Translations under genes and position numbers: made by a program
In this document: piece by piece, positions 10,538 through 19,777 of the stretch
Layout: the number at the start of each line of letters is the position of its first letter
Position numbering within the stretch: position 1 is the first letter of the stretch
The notes under the pieces: model-generated
Seen by the model: only the letters and a program-made list of their open reading frames with translations
Told to the model about the DNA's origin: nothing
Database searches by the model: none
NCBI RefSeq assembly: GCF_007846085.1
Contig: NZ_VOEJ01000001.1
Location: 558,001-622,000, forward strand
Direction of reading: 5' to 3'
DNA length: 64,000 bases
Source: Mucilaginibacter pallidiroseus
GTDB lineage: Bacteria; Bacteroidota; Bacteroidia; Sphingobacteriales; Sphingobacteriaceae

Positions 10538-11158
10538 CTAAATATTTTTTATTGTTTTAAAAGCCGTTTCCAGCTTATCAATGTCTTTTAAGCCAGATTC
10601 AATTTCAAACCTGCTGTTTAAATCAACCCCGTAAAACTGAGGGTGTTTGATCTTTTTAATATCTGCTATATTCTCAACGCTTAGCCCACCTGAAAGAAAA
10701 AAGGGAACATCGATGGTGTAATTATCTAATACCGACCAATCAAACACAATTCCCGACCCGCCATGAGCGCTGGTTTTTGTATCAAACAAAAAATAGTCGA
10801 CCTTGCCAACATAGAGTTTTAATTGATCGAAGTCGAAGTCATCATTGACACCAAAGGCTTTAATAACCTGTACTTCGTGTTTAAATAATTCACAAAAAGC
10901 AGGGTTTTCGCTACCATGGAGCTGTACTGCATCCAATTTATACTTGTAAATAAGCTTACTAATTACATCAGCATCTTCATTAACAAATACTCCCGTTTTA
11001 ATTATATCTGCTGACAAACCATTTAATACATCTTCTGATAAACCTGCTGCAAAGCGCGGCGACTTTTCATAGAAGATAAAACCCATGTAATCTGTTTTAA
11101 GCGCTTCTAATCGGCTTATATTCTCGGCATATTTCATACCGCAAACCTTAATCTTCAT
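10538..11158 (-). CDS. trpF: Phosphoribosylanthranilate isomerase
   Basis: Performs the Amadori rearrangement of N-(5-phosphoribosyl)anthranilate to CdRP in tryptophan synthesis. This is a 206-aa TIM barrel. The N-terminal KVCGMK carries the catalytic cysteine (C6). [13 protein letters not shown] contains the catalytic aspartate and the first phosphate loop, and [11 protein letters not shown] the second phosphate loop. The stop codon touches the trpB start and the start is 2 bp after the trpD stop, so the three genes are almost certainly translated from one mRNA. It is not fused to trpC, and no trpC is present in this window. Confidence 0.96.
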   Translation of the reverse strand: MKIKVCGMKYAENISRLEALKTDYMGFIFYEKSPRFAAGLSEDVLNGLSADIIKTGVFVNEDADVISKLIYKYKLDAVQLHGSENPAFCELFKHEVQVIKAFGVNDDFDFDQLKLYVGKVDYFLFDTKTSAHGGSGIVFDWSVLDNYTIDVPFFLSGGLSVENIADIKKIKHPQFYGVDLNSRFEIESGLKDIDKLETAFKTIKNI

Positions 11159-11160
11159 GC

Positions 11161-12150
11161 TTAGTTAGCTAACAGGGTTTTAAAGCTTTGCAATGCTTTT
11201 TTGCTAATCAGTGCTTCTTCAGCTTCATAAAAGCAATCTGCGAAGCTTTTGTCAGGATTTATGGTTTTGATAGCCAGTGCAGCATTGCTTAAAACAACAT
11301 TGCTTTGTGCCGTAGTGGCTTCATCGTTAAGCACCTTCATGAAAATATCCGCGGATTCTACGACCGTGTGGCCACCTGTAATTTCATCTTCGTTCAACTT
11401 ATCAAAGCCAAGCGCCTGTATGCTGTTAATCTTTTCACCCTCGGCCGAGAAGGTTTTAAAATCACAGGTAAGCGAAACTTCATCGTAACCGTCTAACGCG
11501 TTTACAATGGTATATTTTATACCCGACTTTTGGTATAGATAAGCGTATACTCTTGCCAGCTCGAGATTGAAAACGCCAACCATCTGGTTTTTGGGCTTGG
11601 CCGGGTTTACCAACGGGCCAAGCATATTAAAAAATGTTTTTACACCAAGTTCACGGCGGATAGGTGCTACGGTTTTCATTGCCGGGTGGAACAATGGTGC
11701 ATGCAAAAAGCATATATTGGCTTTGTCGACAGATGACTTGATCTTATCGGTATCATTGGTAAACTGGTAGCCCAAATGCTCCATCACGTTTGATGATCCG
11801 CAACCAGATGATACACCGTAATTACCATGTTTGGCTACTTTGTAACCTGCCCCGGCAACGACAAATGATGCAAGGGTTGATATATTAAACGTGTCCTTGC
11901 CATCACCGCCGGTGCCGCAAAGGTCAATAACTTCGCCGGCCTCAAGCTCTATGGGTAAGCAAAGCTCGAGCATTGCATCACGAAAGCCTTCCAATTCATT
12001 CACGGTTATACTGCGCATGCAGTATGCCGTCATAAACGCGGCCATTTGCGAGTTGTTGAATTTACCCTGTGCAATGTCCTTCAAGATCTCTTTTGATTGT
12101 TCGCGGGTAAATGTTTTATGTTCAAAAAGGTGATTAAGTATCTGTTTCAT
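11161..12150 (-). CDS. trpD: Anthranilate phosphoribosyltransferase
   Basis: Transfers phosphoribose from PRPP to anthranilate. The PRPP-binding GTGGDGKDTFN motif is at residues 79-89, KHGNYGVSSGCGSSN at about 107-121 (KHGN anthranilate/PRPP loop), and EVSLTCD near the metal site. Length 329 aa is normal for the stand-alone enzyme, with no fused amidotransferase domain. It is the first structural gene after the Trp-codon leader peptide and attenuator hairpin, and is followed within 2 bp by trpF. trpE and trpG, which often precede it, are absent here. Confidence 0.96.
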   Translation of the reverse strand: MKQILNHLFEHKTFTREQSKEILKDIAQGKFNNSQMAAFMTAYCMRSITVNELEGFRDAMLELCLPIELEAGEVIDLCGTGGDGKDTFNISTLASFVVAGAGYKVAKHGNYGVSSGCGSSNVMEHLGYQFTNDTDKIKSSVDKANICFLHAPLFHPAMKTVAPIRRELGVKTFFNMLGPLVNPAKPKNQMVGVFNLELARVYAYLYQKSGIKYTIVNALDGYDEVSLTCDFKTFSAEGEKINSIQALGFDKLNEDEITGGHTVVESADIFMKVLNDEATTAQSNVVLSNAALAIKTINPDKSFADCFYEAEEALISKKALQSFKTLLAN

Positions 12151-12160
12151 GTTACACCAA

Positions 12161-12189
12161 TAAAAAAGGGTTACCGTATGGCAACCCTT
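12161..12189 (-). terminator. trp attenuator terminator hairpin
   Basis: In the minus transcript a 10-bp stem (AAGGGUUGCC with GGUAACCCUU, one G-U) closes a 4-base loop AUAC and is followed by a run of six U. It sits 11 bp upstream of the trpD ATG and 38 bp after the stop of the Trp-rich leader peptide, so it is a terminator placed ahead of the genes it controls. Confidence 0.85.
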
Positions 12190-12226
12190 CTGTATAATAT
12201 TATAAAAAACAAAAAATGAGGATGCC

Positions 12227-12277
12227 TTACGAATTTTCGTTAAGCCACCACCAGTTGTTGTTTAATTTGTTCATCAT
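12227..12277 (-). CDS. trpL: trp operon leader peptide (16 aa, three consecutive Trp)
   Basis: Open reading frame ATG to TAA encoding MMNKLNNNWWWLNENS. Three adjacent TGG codons in a 16-codon frame directly upstream of an intrinsic terminator and trpD are diagnostic of ribosome-mediated attenuation: when charged tRNA-Trp is scarce the ribosome stalls at WWW and the transcript can avoid the terminator. Either of two adjacent ATGs (12277 or 12274) could start it. I did not define the antiterminator pairing with certainty. No Shine-Dalgarno sequence is visible, which is usual in this phylum. Confidence 0.85.
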   Translation of the reverse strand: MMNKLNNNWWWLNENS

Positions 12278-12288
12278 TGTTTGTACGG

Positions 12289-12319
12289 CAAATATGGAAA
12301 CTGTTTTTAATAAATGCAA
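12289..12319 (-). promoter_or_regulatory. Candidate trp promoter (Bacteroidota type)
   Basis: Minus strand has TTG (12317-12319), 20 bases, then CATATTTG (12289-12296), close to the Bacteroidota pattern TTG-N19/20-TAnnTTTG with one mismatch. It lies between the dehydrogenase stop and the leader peptide. The implied leader before the ATG would be only a few bases, so the exact start site is uncertain. Confidence 0.5.
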
Positions 12320-12328
12320 GCAGTTTAA

Positions 12329-13144
12329 TTATTTAAGTAACGAGTTTTTTTCTTTGGCAAATACGTTGTAAACCATTTTGTCTAAAAAAGCAGGTGCAAA
12401 TTTGCTTAATAACGCAGTTAGCTTGCCCTGCGTTGTCATAACAATGGTACGTTTGCGGTTAATTATTCCATCGATAATTTTACCCGCCACCTCATCTGCC
12501 GACATCATTTTACTTTCTTCAAGCGTACTCTCGCCCTGTTGCATGCCTTTATTATTTAGCGCCGTGTTACGGATGTTGGTTGCTGTGAAACCCGGGCAGG
12601 CAACCATGATGTGTACGCCCGTCTTTAAATTCTCAACGCGCAACGCATCCATAAAACCATTCATAGCATATTTAGATGCAGAATATCCGGAGCGGCCGGG
12701 CAGGCCTTTGTAGCCAGCAATTGATGATACGCTAACTATACTGCCTTTACTTTTCAAAATTTCCGGCAGGGCATACTTGGTGCAATACACTGTTCCCCAA
12801 AAGTTAACGTCCATTAGGTTTTTCAGAACTTGTACGTCGGCATCTTTAAATAGCGCACGCATACTGATACCGGCATTGTTGACTAATATATCAATATGCC
12901 CAAACGTTAACGTCGCTTGCTTAATCAAAGCTGCGCAATCATCTTCCTTTGTAACATCACAAGCTACTGCCACAGCCCGCACATCAAATTGTTTTTCAAT
13001 GTCTTGCGTAATTTCACATAAAGTAACAAATTGCCTTGCTCCTAAAACTAAATTTGCCCCGTGATGTGCCAGTTGGTAGGCTAATGATTTGCCGATGCCC
13101 GAAGAGGCGCCGGTAATAATGACAACTTTATCTTTCAACTTCAT
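12329..13144 (-). CDS. Short-chain dehydrogenase/reductase
   Basis: NAD(P)-dependent oxidoreductase of the classical SDR family. The Rossmann TGASSGIGKS motif is at residues 11-20, NNAG at 89-92, and catalytic residues N114, S140, Y154 and K158 (YSASK) are all present. The ATG at 13144 (271 aa) is chosen over a TTG further upstream; it overlaps the end of the glycosyltransferase gene by 17 bp, so the two are probably co-expressed. The C-terminal region AGKIIDGIINRKRTI resembles the DltE/YqjQ-like SDR subgroup. Substrate cannot be told from sequence. Confidence 0.93.
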   Translation of the reverse strand: MKLKDKVVIITGASSGIGKSLAYQLAHHGANLVLGARQFVTLCEITQDIEKQFDVRAVAVACDVTKEDDCAALIKQATLTFGHIDILVNNAGISMRALFKDADVQVLKNLMDVNFWGTVYCTKYALPEILKSKGSIVSVSSIAGYKGLPGRSGYSASKYAMNGFMDALRVENLKTGVHIMVACPGFTATNIRNTALNNKGMQQGESTLEESKMMSADEVAGKIIDGIINRKRTIVMTTQGKLTALLSKFAPAFLDKMVYNVFAKEKNSLLK

Positions 13145-13970
13145 ATGTCGGGGCAAATACCTGAGGTATACCCGGAATTTTTATCTCGGGAACTTTAAAC
13201 AGGTATTTCGTCGCGAATATAATCATAGCACCATAAAAGTCCCTGATGTGTTTCCAGCTGATTTTAGGATTTAAGCTGTTGCTGAAATTAAGTATGTAGG
13301 TACGTGGGTAGTAATAATTTTTATAGCCGGCTAAACGCATGCGGAACGAAATGTCAATATCGTGCCCGTAAGAGGTGAAACGCTCATCGAGTAAGCCTGT
13401 TTCCTGAAGTGCAGATTTACGAAGCATCATGAACGAACCGTTAACCACATCTACCTCGGTAGTTGCAAAATCATCTTCGTCATCCCACGCATCCAGCTCA
13501 TACTTATAAAGGCGAGATTTGGTGAAGTATTTTGCGAGGCCGGTAAGTTTTAACAGGGTACCCCATGGGCGTACAAAACCGGTTCTTGATTGTTTAAGAA
13601 AATCTCCACGAGGCGTTAACATGCGTACACCTGCAGCACCTGCCTCCGGGTGACTATCCATAAATTCAATAATACTTTCTAATGTCTTTTTACCGGTAAT
13701 AATGTCCGGGCTGACCATTAAAACATACTCTCCTGTGGCTTTTTCAATACCAACGTTTCGGCTGGCTGCAATACCTATGTTCTTGTCATTACGGATAACT
13801 TCAACTTCGGGAAAGTCTGATTCAAGCATTTGCAGAGACCTGTCTGTAGAAGCATCATCAATCACAACAATCTCGCTGTCAATAAATTTGCATGCCCTAA
13901 CTAAAGTTGATAGCGCCTGTTTTAATGACGCACACATATTGTAGTTTACTATAATAACCGATAATTTCAT
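13128..13970 (-). CDS. Family 2 glycosyltransferase
   Basis: GT-A fold glycosyltransferase of about 280 aa, starting at the ATG at 13970 so that MKLSVIIVNYN begins the first Rossmann strand; a longer frame would overlap recR and adds an unlikely extension. VVIDDASTDRS is the nucleotide-sugar binding segment, and VSPDIITG stands at the place of the DxD metal motif. Lower in the chain, GSFMMLRKSAL and LDERFTSYGHDIDISFRMRLAGY are typical of rhamnosyl- and related O-antigen transferases. It probably acts at the cytoplasmic face on a lipid- or polysaccharide-linked acceptor. The gene lies 4 bp after recR and overlaps the next SDR gene. Confidence 0.92.
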   Translation of the reverse strand: MKLSVIIVNYNMCASLKQALSTLVRACKFIDSEIVVIDDASTDRSLQMLESDFPEVEVIRNDKNIGIAASRNVGIEKATGEYVLMVSPDIITGKKTLESIIEFMDSHPEAGAAGVRMLTPRGDFLKQSRTGFVRPWGTLLKLTGLAKYFTKSRLYKYELDAWDDEDDFATTEVDVVNGSFMMLRKSALQETGLLDERFTSYGHDIDISFRMRLAGYKNYYYPRTYILNFSNSLNPKISWKHIRDFYGAMIIFATKYLFKVPEIKIPGIPQVFAPTYEVER

Positions 13971-13974
13971 AAGC

Positions 13975-14592
13975 TTAGCCGGAGATTGAGTTTTCGTATG
14001 GTACACGTGTCACGATAGATCGCCCTAACGTTATTTCGTCAACATACTCCAACTCTCCTCCAAACGCTATGCCACGGGCTATGGTTGAGATATTAATATT
14101 AAACTGTTTTACTTTTTTATGAAGATAAAATATTGTCGTGTCGCCTTCCATGGTTGCGCTTAACGCAAAAATTATTTCCTTAACAGTACCATCTTTTAAT
14201 CTTTCTATTAAAGAGTCAACCTGCAGATCGGTCGGCCCTATACCGTCCATAGGCGATATCAGGCCGCCAAGAACGTGGTATACACCGTTGTACTGATTGG
14301 TGTTTTCAATGGCCATTACGTCGCGGGTATCTTCAACTACGCAAATCATGCTGTGGTCGCGGCGATGCGATGAGCAGATCTCACAAACCTGCTGATCAGA
14401 TATATTATGGCAGGTTTCGCAAAACTGTATCTCATTACGCAGTTTAGTTATTGCGTGGCTAAAGCGCTGCACTTCCTCCTTATCACGGTTAAGCATATGC
14501 AATACAAGGCGCAGAGCTGTTTTTTGCCCTATACCCGGTAATTTTGAAAACTCTGCTACGGCATCTTCCAGCAACTTCGATGAAAAATTCAT
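13975..14592 (-). CDS. recR: Recombination mediator RecR
   Basis: Acts with RecO (and RecF) in loading RecA at single-strand gaps. The 205-aa protein shows the expected order: helix-hairpin-helix around residues 16-31 ([12 protein letters not shown]), a C4 zinc finger with C58, C61, C70 and C73, a TOPRIM domain beginning at ICVVEDTRD near 83, and the C-terminal Walker-like [19 protein letters not shown] segment. It heads a small minus-strand run recR-glycosyltransferase-SDR, with only a few bases or overlaps between genes. Confidence 0.97.
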   Translation of the reverse strand: MNFSSKLLEDAVAEFSKLPGIGQKTALRLVLHMLNRDKEEVQRFSHAITKLRNEIQFCETCHNISDQQVCEICSSHRRDHSMICVVEDTRDVMAIENTNQYNGVYHVLGGLISPMDGIGPTDLQVDSLIERLKDGTVKEIIFALSATMEGDTTIFYLHKKVKQFNINISTIARGIAFGGELEYVDEITLGRSIVTRVPYENSISG

Positions 14593-14666
14593 TGTGCGAA
14601 TTTACGCATTTAAAGGCATTTGTTGAGGCCGGAGTTACGCAACCTTACATCTAAAGGATACTTAAC

Positions 14667-17033
14667 CTACTCGGCTCGTAAGTTTTTTACGGGGTTAACC
14701 ATAGCAGCTTTTATGGCCTGACAGCTAACAGCAAACATGCAGATTAATAAACTTGTTGCAAGCGTTAATATAAATACCCAAACATTTAAACTTGTATGGT
14801 AAGCATATTGCGATAGCCACTTATTAACGCCATACCAGCTTATAGCAGAGCCGATTACAAATGCTATAAAAACCAATAAAATAAATTCAAAAGATAGTTT
14901 TATCCATATGTTGGATATAGTGGCGCCCAAAACCTTGCGAATACTTATTTCCTTGCGGCGCTGCTCGGCAGAGAATGTGGCCAGACCTATGAGGCCCAGG
15001 CAGGATATGACTATTGCCAAACAGGTAAATATTACGGCCATAGTACCTAAAATCTTTTCCTTATGAAATTTATGGCTGAAGCTTTCATCAGTAAACCTAT
15101 AGTCGAACGGATATTCGGGATTGTATTTCTTATAAATTGATTGTAGCGATGAAAGGCTTGTCGCTACAGATGCCTTCGGGTTTAGCCTTAAGCCGATATT
15201 GCCCACCCAATCTTTCATAAATCCAATGATGGTTGGCTTTACGGGTGCATAAGGCGATCCCCAAACAAAATCATCAACTACCCCTATCACTTGCCTGTTT
15301 GCTCCCATCCAGTTTATGGTTTTGCCAATGGGCTCTATAAGCCGCATGAGTTTTACAGCAGCCCTGTTAAGCACTACAGCAGTTGAATCTGAAGGCCTGC
15401 TTTTGTAAAAGTCGCGGCCTTCGGTAATTTTCAATTGATAGGTATCAATGAAATGATAAGTAACACCAAAGCAATCAATAGGAGTTTTTTCTTCGCCGGG
15501 TAACTGGCCCGGCCACGTGTTGTTCCACGATGCACCTGTCACGTTGGTAATGGGCTCGGATATAACTGCGGCATTAGTAATAGCCCCGGCTTCGATAGCA
15601 TCACGCCTGAAACTTTCAAAACTATTAAACATTGCCCCGTCAATAGGCATCTCAATAAGTCCGTTTTTATTGTAGCCTACTGGCCTGTCGGCTATAAAGC
15701 GTATTTGCCTGTAAATAAAAGCGCTGCTAATGATAAGGCATATGGCAAAAGTAAACTGAATTACAACAAGCGCTTGCCTTGGCAAAACCGTCTTTTTACC
15801 ACCTGCAAATTGCCCTTTTAATACTTTAACAGGGTTAAAAGACGATAAAAATAAAGCGGGATAACTACCGGCAAGTAAGCCTGTTATAATAGTTATAGCA
15901 ACGGCAGCAAACCAAACCCAATAGTTGGTATAAGGTATATGTAAATCAACGCCAACCAAACTGGCAAATACCGGGAAAAATATAATGGTAAGTATAGTTG
16001 CGACAAGTAAAGCGCAAACTGCCATTAGTAGAGATTCACCTAAAAATTGCGCAATTAATCCTGCACGACCGGCACCAATAGCTTTGCGAACGCCAACTTC
16101 GCGGGCACGTTTCTGCGATTGCGCGGTTGACAAGTTCATGAAATTAACACAGGCAATAAATAGTATACCTATGGCCAAAAACAGGAATAGCCGCACATAC
16201 TGGATACTGCCGCCCACGTTTATGCCGTTTTCGAAGTCGCCGTATAAATGCAAGCGTGTAAAGGGATATATGAAAAGCTTAATATTTTTATCTGGCGCGT
16301 AGTGCTTTCCTATCAGGTTGGCTATTTTGCCATTTACCGTCGCAGCGGTTGCCCCTTTTTTCAGCAACACATAAGTAAAATATGAATAATTATCCCAATT
16401 TTCGTCTTTAAGCCAGGGTGCTTGTGCTATAAAGGCAGCCCAGGGTATAACAGCTTTAAAAGTAAAGCTGGAGTTTTGCGGATTGTCTGCTATAACTGCG
16501 TTTACCTTTAATGGAAACTGGTTGGCAAATTTTACAACCTGGCCTACGGGGTTTTGCTTGCCAAATATTGCAGTAGCGCTCGACTGCGTTAAGATAATGG
16601 ATGACGGATCATTTAAAGCGGTGGCATCGCTACCATAAATGACATCAAAGCTGAACATTTGCAGCAAAGATGGGTCAACAGCTACTGTATTTAGCTTGAT
16701 GGCCTTATTCTTATAAGCCACCAGGAAATCTCTCGCCTCATTTATTCTGGCAACGTTTTCTACTTCCGGGAAGTCCTTTTTTAGTACAGCTGCAAGCTTT
16801 TGTGGCGTAAAGGCCTTTGTGCGGATCTCGCCGCTAAACGGTTGGTTTTTGAAGACCTGGTACAGCCTGTCGCTTTTGGGGTGATATTTATCAAAACTCC
16901 ACTCGTTGTATACATAAAGCAAAAGCATAAAGCTAACAGCCATGCCAAGTGCTAGCCCGCCAATATTTATAAGGGCAGCTGTTTTGTTATGCACTATATT
17001 TCGCCAGGCAGTTTTAATGTAATTTTTTAGCAT
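14667..17033 (-). CDS. FtsX/MacB-type ABC transporter permease (788 aa)
   Basis: Group I member: it has TRLHLYGDFENG followed by GG before the second membrane block and a DDFVWGSPYAPVKP segment in the second periplasmic domain. Coupling motifs are VGVRKAIGAG near 314 and ISIRKVLGAT near 699. It departs from the other complete array members at the end: NPVKNLRAE instead of a KSLRSE- or RSLRSE-type tail. A strong hairpin at 17129-17159 stands between it and the permease upstream, and no dyad site precedes it, so its transcription is uncertain: read-through or a promoter in 17034-17128. It ends 74 bp before recR. Confidence 0.92.
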   Translation of the reverse strand: MLKNYIKTAWRNIVHNKTAALINIGGLALGMAVSFMLLLYVYNEWSFDKYHPKSDRLYQVFKNQPFSGEIRTKAFTPQKLAAVLKKDFPEVENVARINEARDFLVAYKNKAIKLNTVAVDPSLLQMFSFDVIYGSDATALNDPSSIILTQSSATAIFGKQNPVGQVVKFANQFPLKVNAVIADNPQNSSFTFKAVIPWAAFIAQAPWLKDENWDNYSYFTYVLLKKGATAATVNGKIANLIGKHYAPDKNIKLFIYPFTRLHLYGDFENGINVGGSIQYVRLFLFLAIGILFIACVNFMNLSTAQSQKRAREVGVRKAIGAGRAGLIAQFLGESLLMAVCALLVATILTIIFFPVFASLVGVDLHIPYTNYWVWFAAVAITIITGLLAGSYPALFLSSFNPVKVLKGQFAGGKKTVLPRQALVVIQFTFAICLIISSAFIYRQIRFIADRPVGYNKNGLIEMPIDGAMFNSFESFRRDAIEAGAITNAAVISEPITNVTGASWNNTWPGQLPGEEKTPIDCFGVTYHFIDTYQLKITEGRDFYKSRPSDSTAVVLNRAAVKLMRLIEPIGKTINWMGANRQVIGVVDDFVWGSPYAPVKPTIIGFMKDWVGNIGLRLNPKASVATSLSSLQSIYKKYNPEYPFDYRFTDESFSHKFHKEKILGTMAVIFTCLAIVISCLGLIGLATFSAEQRRKEISIRKVLGATISNIWIKLSFEFILLVFIAFVIGSAISWYGVNKWLSQYAYHTSLNVWVFILTLATSLLICMFAVSCQAIKAAMVNPVKNLRAE

Positions 17034-17128
17034 AGCTACCAGTTTAATAGCTACAATATCAGCACATTAAATCGGCTTGCCTAATTTTTAACATCTATTA
17101 ACTTTTGCCCGTAAATGCCAGTAAATCA

Positions 17129-17159
17129 AAAAGCCGGTAAAGATTATTTACCGGCTTTT
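17129..17159. terminator. Perfect 13-bp hairpin, bidirectional terminator
   Basis: Arms at 17129-17141 and 17147-17159 are perfect inverted repeats (AAAAGCCGGTAAA) around a 5-base loop, with A and T runs on both sides. It is positioned 20 bp after the stop of the permease at 17179 on the minus strand. Confidence 0.85.
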
Positions 17160-17178
17160 GCATATTTGTAATCTAATG

Positions 17179-19641
17179 CTATTCGCTCCTAAGGCTCCTA
17201 ACCGGATTGGCAATAGCCGCTTTTACAGTTTGGAAACTAAGGGTAAATAATGCTGCTGCAAGCATACCGAAACCACTTACCGCAAATATCCACCAGCTAA
17301 TTGGTGTGCGATCGGTAAAGTTTTGCATCCAGTTGTTCATTGCCCACCAGGCAACCGGCGTAACCAAAACAAATGCGAGCACAATTAGCAGCACCATCTC
17401 GGTTGATAATAATGTTACTATCTGCGCTACCGAAGCGCCAAGCACCTTACGCACTCCTATTTCCTTTGTACGTTGTCCGGTTGTGTAAATTGCTAAACCC
17501 AGCAGGCCAAGGCAGCTAATAAATATTGATAACCCTGTAGCCCAGGTTAGCAATTTTGATGTTTGCTGCTCACTGGTGTAAAACTTGGCTATGCTTTCAT
17601 CAAAAAAGGTGTATTTAAACTCATCTTCAGGGAAAACCTCTTTCCAGTATTTCTCCATTTGGGAGATGGCCAATTTCCATTCATTGCCACCTGCTGTTTG
17701 CGGTTTAAGCGCAAGGTGCAGGGTACGGTTGTTATAACGTTGCGGTTCTACAAGTGCCAATGGCTTGATAGCATCATGTAACGATTTTTGGTAGAAGTCG
17801 CCCACTACTCCAACAATGCGTCGTTGTGTATCATTGTATTTTACGAGTTTATCAATTGCATTCTGCGGCTGTTTAAAGCCAAGCACTTTTGCATATGTGT
17901 TATTTATAATCAACGCCTTGCCGGTATCTGCAATGGTTAAATTACGGCCTGCCAAAAATTTAAGTTTATAAACCTTAGCGTAATTACTATCCGCATACTT
18001 TAGCTGCACATCGGTGCTTACCTCTTTTTTACCGTCCAAATATTTAAATTGTGTAGACATGGTATTATTTGATGACGGTGCTGCTCCACCAACGCTAAGC
18101 ATGGCAATTTGAGGTATCGAACTTATCTTGTTGCGGAAAACTTCGTACTTATTGGTCATGCTGTACTTCCATGGTGTGTTTATGTTAAGCACAGCCTCTT
18201 TATTAAACCCAAGATCTTTGGTAAGCGCATAGTGTATCTGTTTGGTTACCAAAATAGTGGCCATTATAAAAAACTGCGCTATCACAAATTGGGTTACCGT
18301 AAGCCCCTTGCGCAAGTAAGCATTACGCGTTTTGCTGCTGCTATTGTAAGCCTGGTTTTTCAGTACAGTGACAGGTTTGTAGCCAGAAAGAACCAAAGCC
18401 GGGTAAAAGCCTGATAAAACGCTAACCAAAATTGTCATGATTAGTAAGAACACTGCTATGCCCGGTTGCTGAACAAAACTTAACGATACGCCGGTAGGGA
18501 TAAAGTCTGCAAATAGCTTTAAAATAACCGGCGTTAATGCAACCGATATAATCACAGCAAATAATGTAATTAAAAAGGTTTCACTCAAAAATTGGAAGAT
18601 TAACTGGCGGCGGTTGCTGCCCATTGTTTTGCGGATGCCTATTTCTTTGGCTCGTTGGCCTGCTTGTGCGGTAGTTAAATTGATGAAGTTGATGCATCCC
18701 AATAGCAGCAGGAAGGCTGCAATGGCTAATAAGCCGTAAAGTGTTTTTTTGTTGGCAGTACGCATACCGTCCATCCCGCCGTAAACCTGATCAAAGTGAA
18801 GATCATTTAAAGATTGTAATTGAAAGCTTTGTGAGTAAGAATTATCTGTTTCGCGTGCCTTATGATGCTTAACTTTTAATTGGTTAAGCTGTACAAGTAC
18901 CTGGGCGGGCTGCGCATTATTGGAAATTTTCAAAAATAGCTGCGAAGCCGAGTTTGTATTTGTCCACTGTGTAACCTGGAAATAATCTTTCATGTGTTTA
19001 TCAGTAGTACCCGTTATGTACGATACGAAGTCGTGAAATGAAAGATCTGTACGGCCTTTTAGCGGTTCAACAATACCTGTTACCGTAGTTTTGAGCGAGT
19101 CGTCATAAATCACCTGCTTTCCTATGATGTCTTCAAGTTTCAGTTTTGGAAAGTAAAGATGTGCCCTATCTGTAGTAAGTACTACTGTGTTAGGCTCAAC
19201 TAATGAAGTTTTTGCCGAGCCCGCCCGCCATTCGTAATTAAACAGTTTAAAGTAATCTGCATCAGCAAATACAATGGCCTCCTGCCTCTTTAATTTAGTA
19301 CTCTCACTTGAGCCGTTTGGTATAGTTATATCTACCTGGTTATATAAAAATATAGGTGCAGCAACATCAATCCCTGTTGCCTCCTTCCGTGCAGCATCCG
19401 GCAATGCCATGGTAACACCACCGTTATACCCAATCTCGCCAGAGAAGGAGTAATCGGTAGTTACGCGATAAATACGATCAGCATCGGCATGAAACTTATC
19501 AAACCCCAAATCATAGCTTGCAATTAGGTAAATTACCAATGCGGCGCTTATGCCTATTGAAAGACCAACAACGTTGATAAGCGTAAATAATTTGTGTTTC
19601 CTAAACCCTCGAAAGGCGATTTTGAAGTAATTTTTTATCAT
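17179..19641 (-). CDS. FtsX/MacB-type ABC transporter permease (820 aa), first gene of its unit
   Basis: Longest complete permease here and the second group III member, paired with the one at 6746 by the APSSNNTMSTQF region, GDFYQKSLHDAIKP and FFDESIAKFY. Coupling motifs IGIRKTMGSN near 334 and IGVRKVLGAS near 732. Like its partner it has a private control region: dyad pair at 19778-19816 and an excellent -24/-12 element at 19709-19724. It is closed by the perfect hairpin at 17129-17159, so it may be a single-gene transcription unit. The ATG at 19641 gives MIKNYFKIAFRGFRKHK before TM1. Confidence 0.93.
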   Translation of the reverse strand: MIKNYFKIAFRGFRKHKLFTLINVVGLSIGISAALVIYLIASYDLGFDKFHADADRIYRVTTDYSFSGEIGYNGGVTMALPDAARKEATGIDVAAPIFLYNQVDITIPNGSSESTKLKRQEAIVFADADYFKLFNYEWRAGSAKTSLVEPNTVVLTTDRAHLYFPKLKLEDIIGKQVIYDDSLKTTVTGIVEPLKGRTDLSFHDFVSYITGTTDKHMKDYFQVTQWTNTNSASQLFLKISNNAQPAQVLVQLNQLKVKHHKARETDNSYSQSFQLQSLNDLHFDQVYGGMDGMRTANKKTLYGLLAIAAFLLLLGCINFINLTTAQAGQRAKEIGIRKTMGSNRRQLIFQFLSETFLITLFAVIISVALTPVILKLFADFIPTGVSLSFVQQPGIAVFLLIMTILVSVLSGFYPALVLSGYKPVTVLKNQAYNSSSKTRNAYLRKGLTVTQFVIAQFFIMATILVTKQIHYALTKDLGFNKEAVLNINTPWKYSMTNKYEVFRNKISSIPQIAMLSVGGAAPSSNNTMSTQFKYLDGKKEVSTDVQLKYADSNYAKVYKLKFLAGRNLTIADTGKALIINNTYAKVLGFKQPQNAIDKLVKYNDTQRRIVGVVGDFYQKSLHDAIKPLALVEPQRYNNRTLHLALKPQTAGGNEWKLAISQMEKYWKEVFPEDEFKYTFFDESIAKFYTSEQQTSKLLTWATGLSIFISCLGLLGLAIYTTGQRTKEIGVRKVLGASVAQIVTLLSTEMVLLIVLAFVLVTPVAWWAMNNWMQNFTDRTPISWWIFAVSGFGMLAAALFTLSFQTVKAAIANPVRSLRSE

Positions 19642-19708
19642 GACGGTTTAATTATATGCTGATGCTAAATAGGATCTTAAAATCTGATCTTTTCACCTAA
19701 AGCTCCAA

Positions 19709-19724
19709 TGCCAAATAGATACCA
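19709..19724 (-). promoter_or_regulatory. Candidate sigma-54 promoter for permease at 19641
   Basis: Minus strand reads TGGTATCTATTTGGCA: TGG at -24, GC at -12, separated by exactly 10 bases as in the sigma-54 consensus TGGCAC-N5-TTGCA. It is the best -24/-12 match in the window. The implied start leaves an untranslated leader of roughly 55 bases. Confidence 0.75.
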
Positions 19725-19777
19725 ATTACATAACCGTTTGTATTTATGTGATTTAAGTTATTTTAGTTTACTATAGG

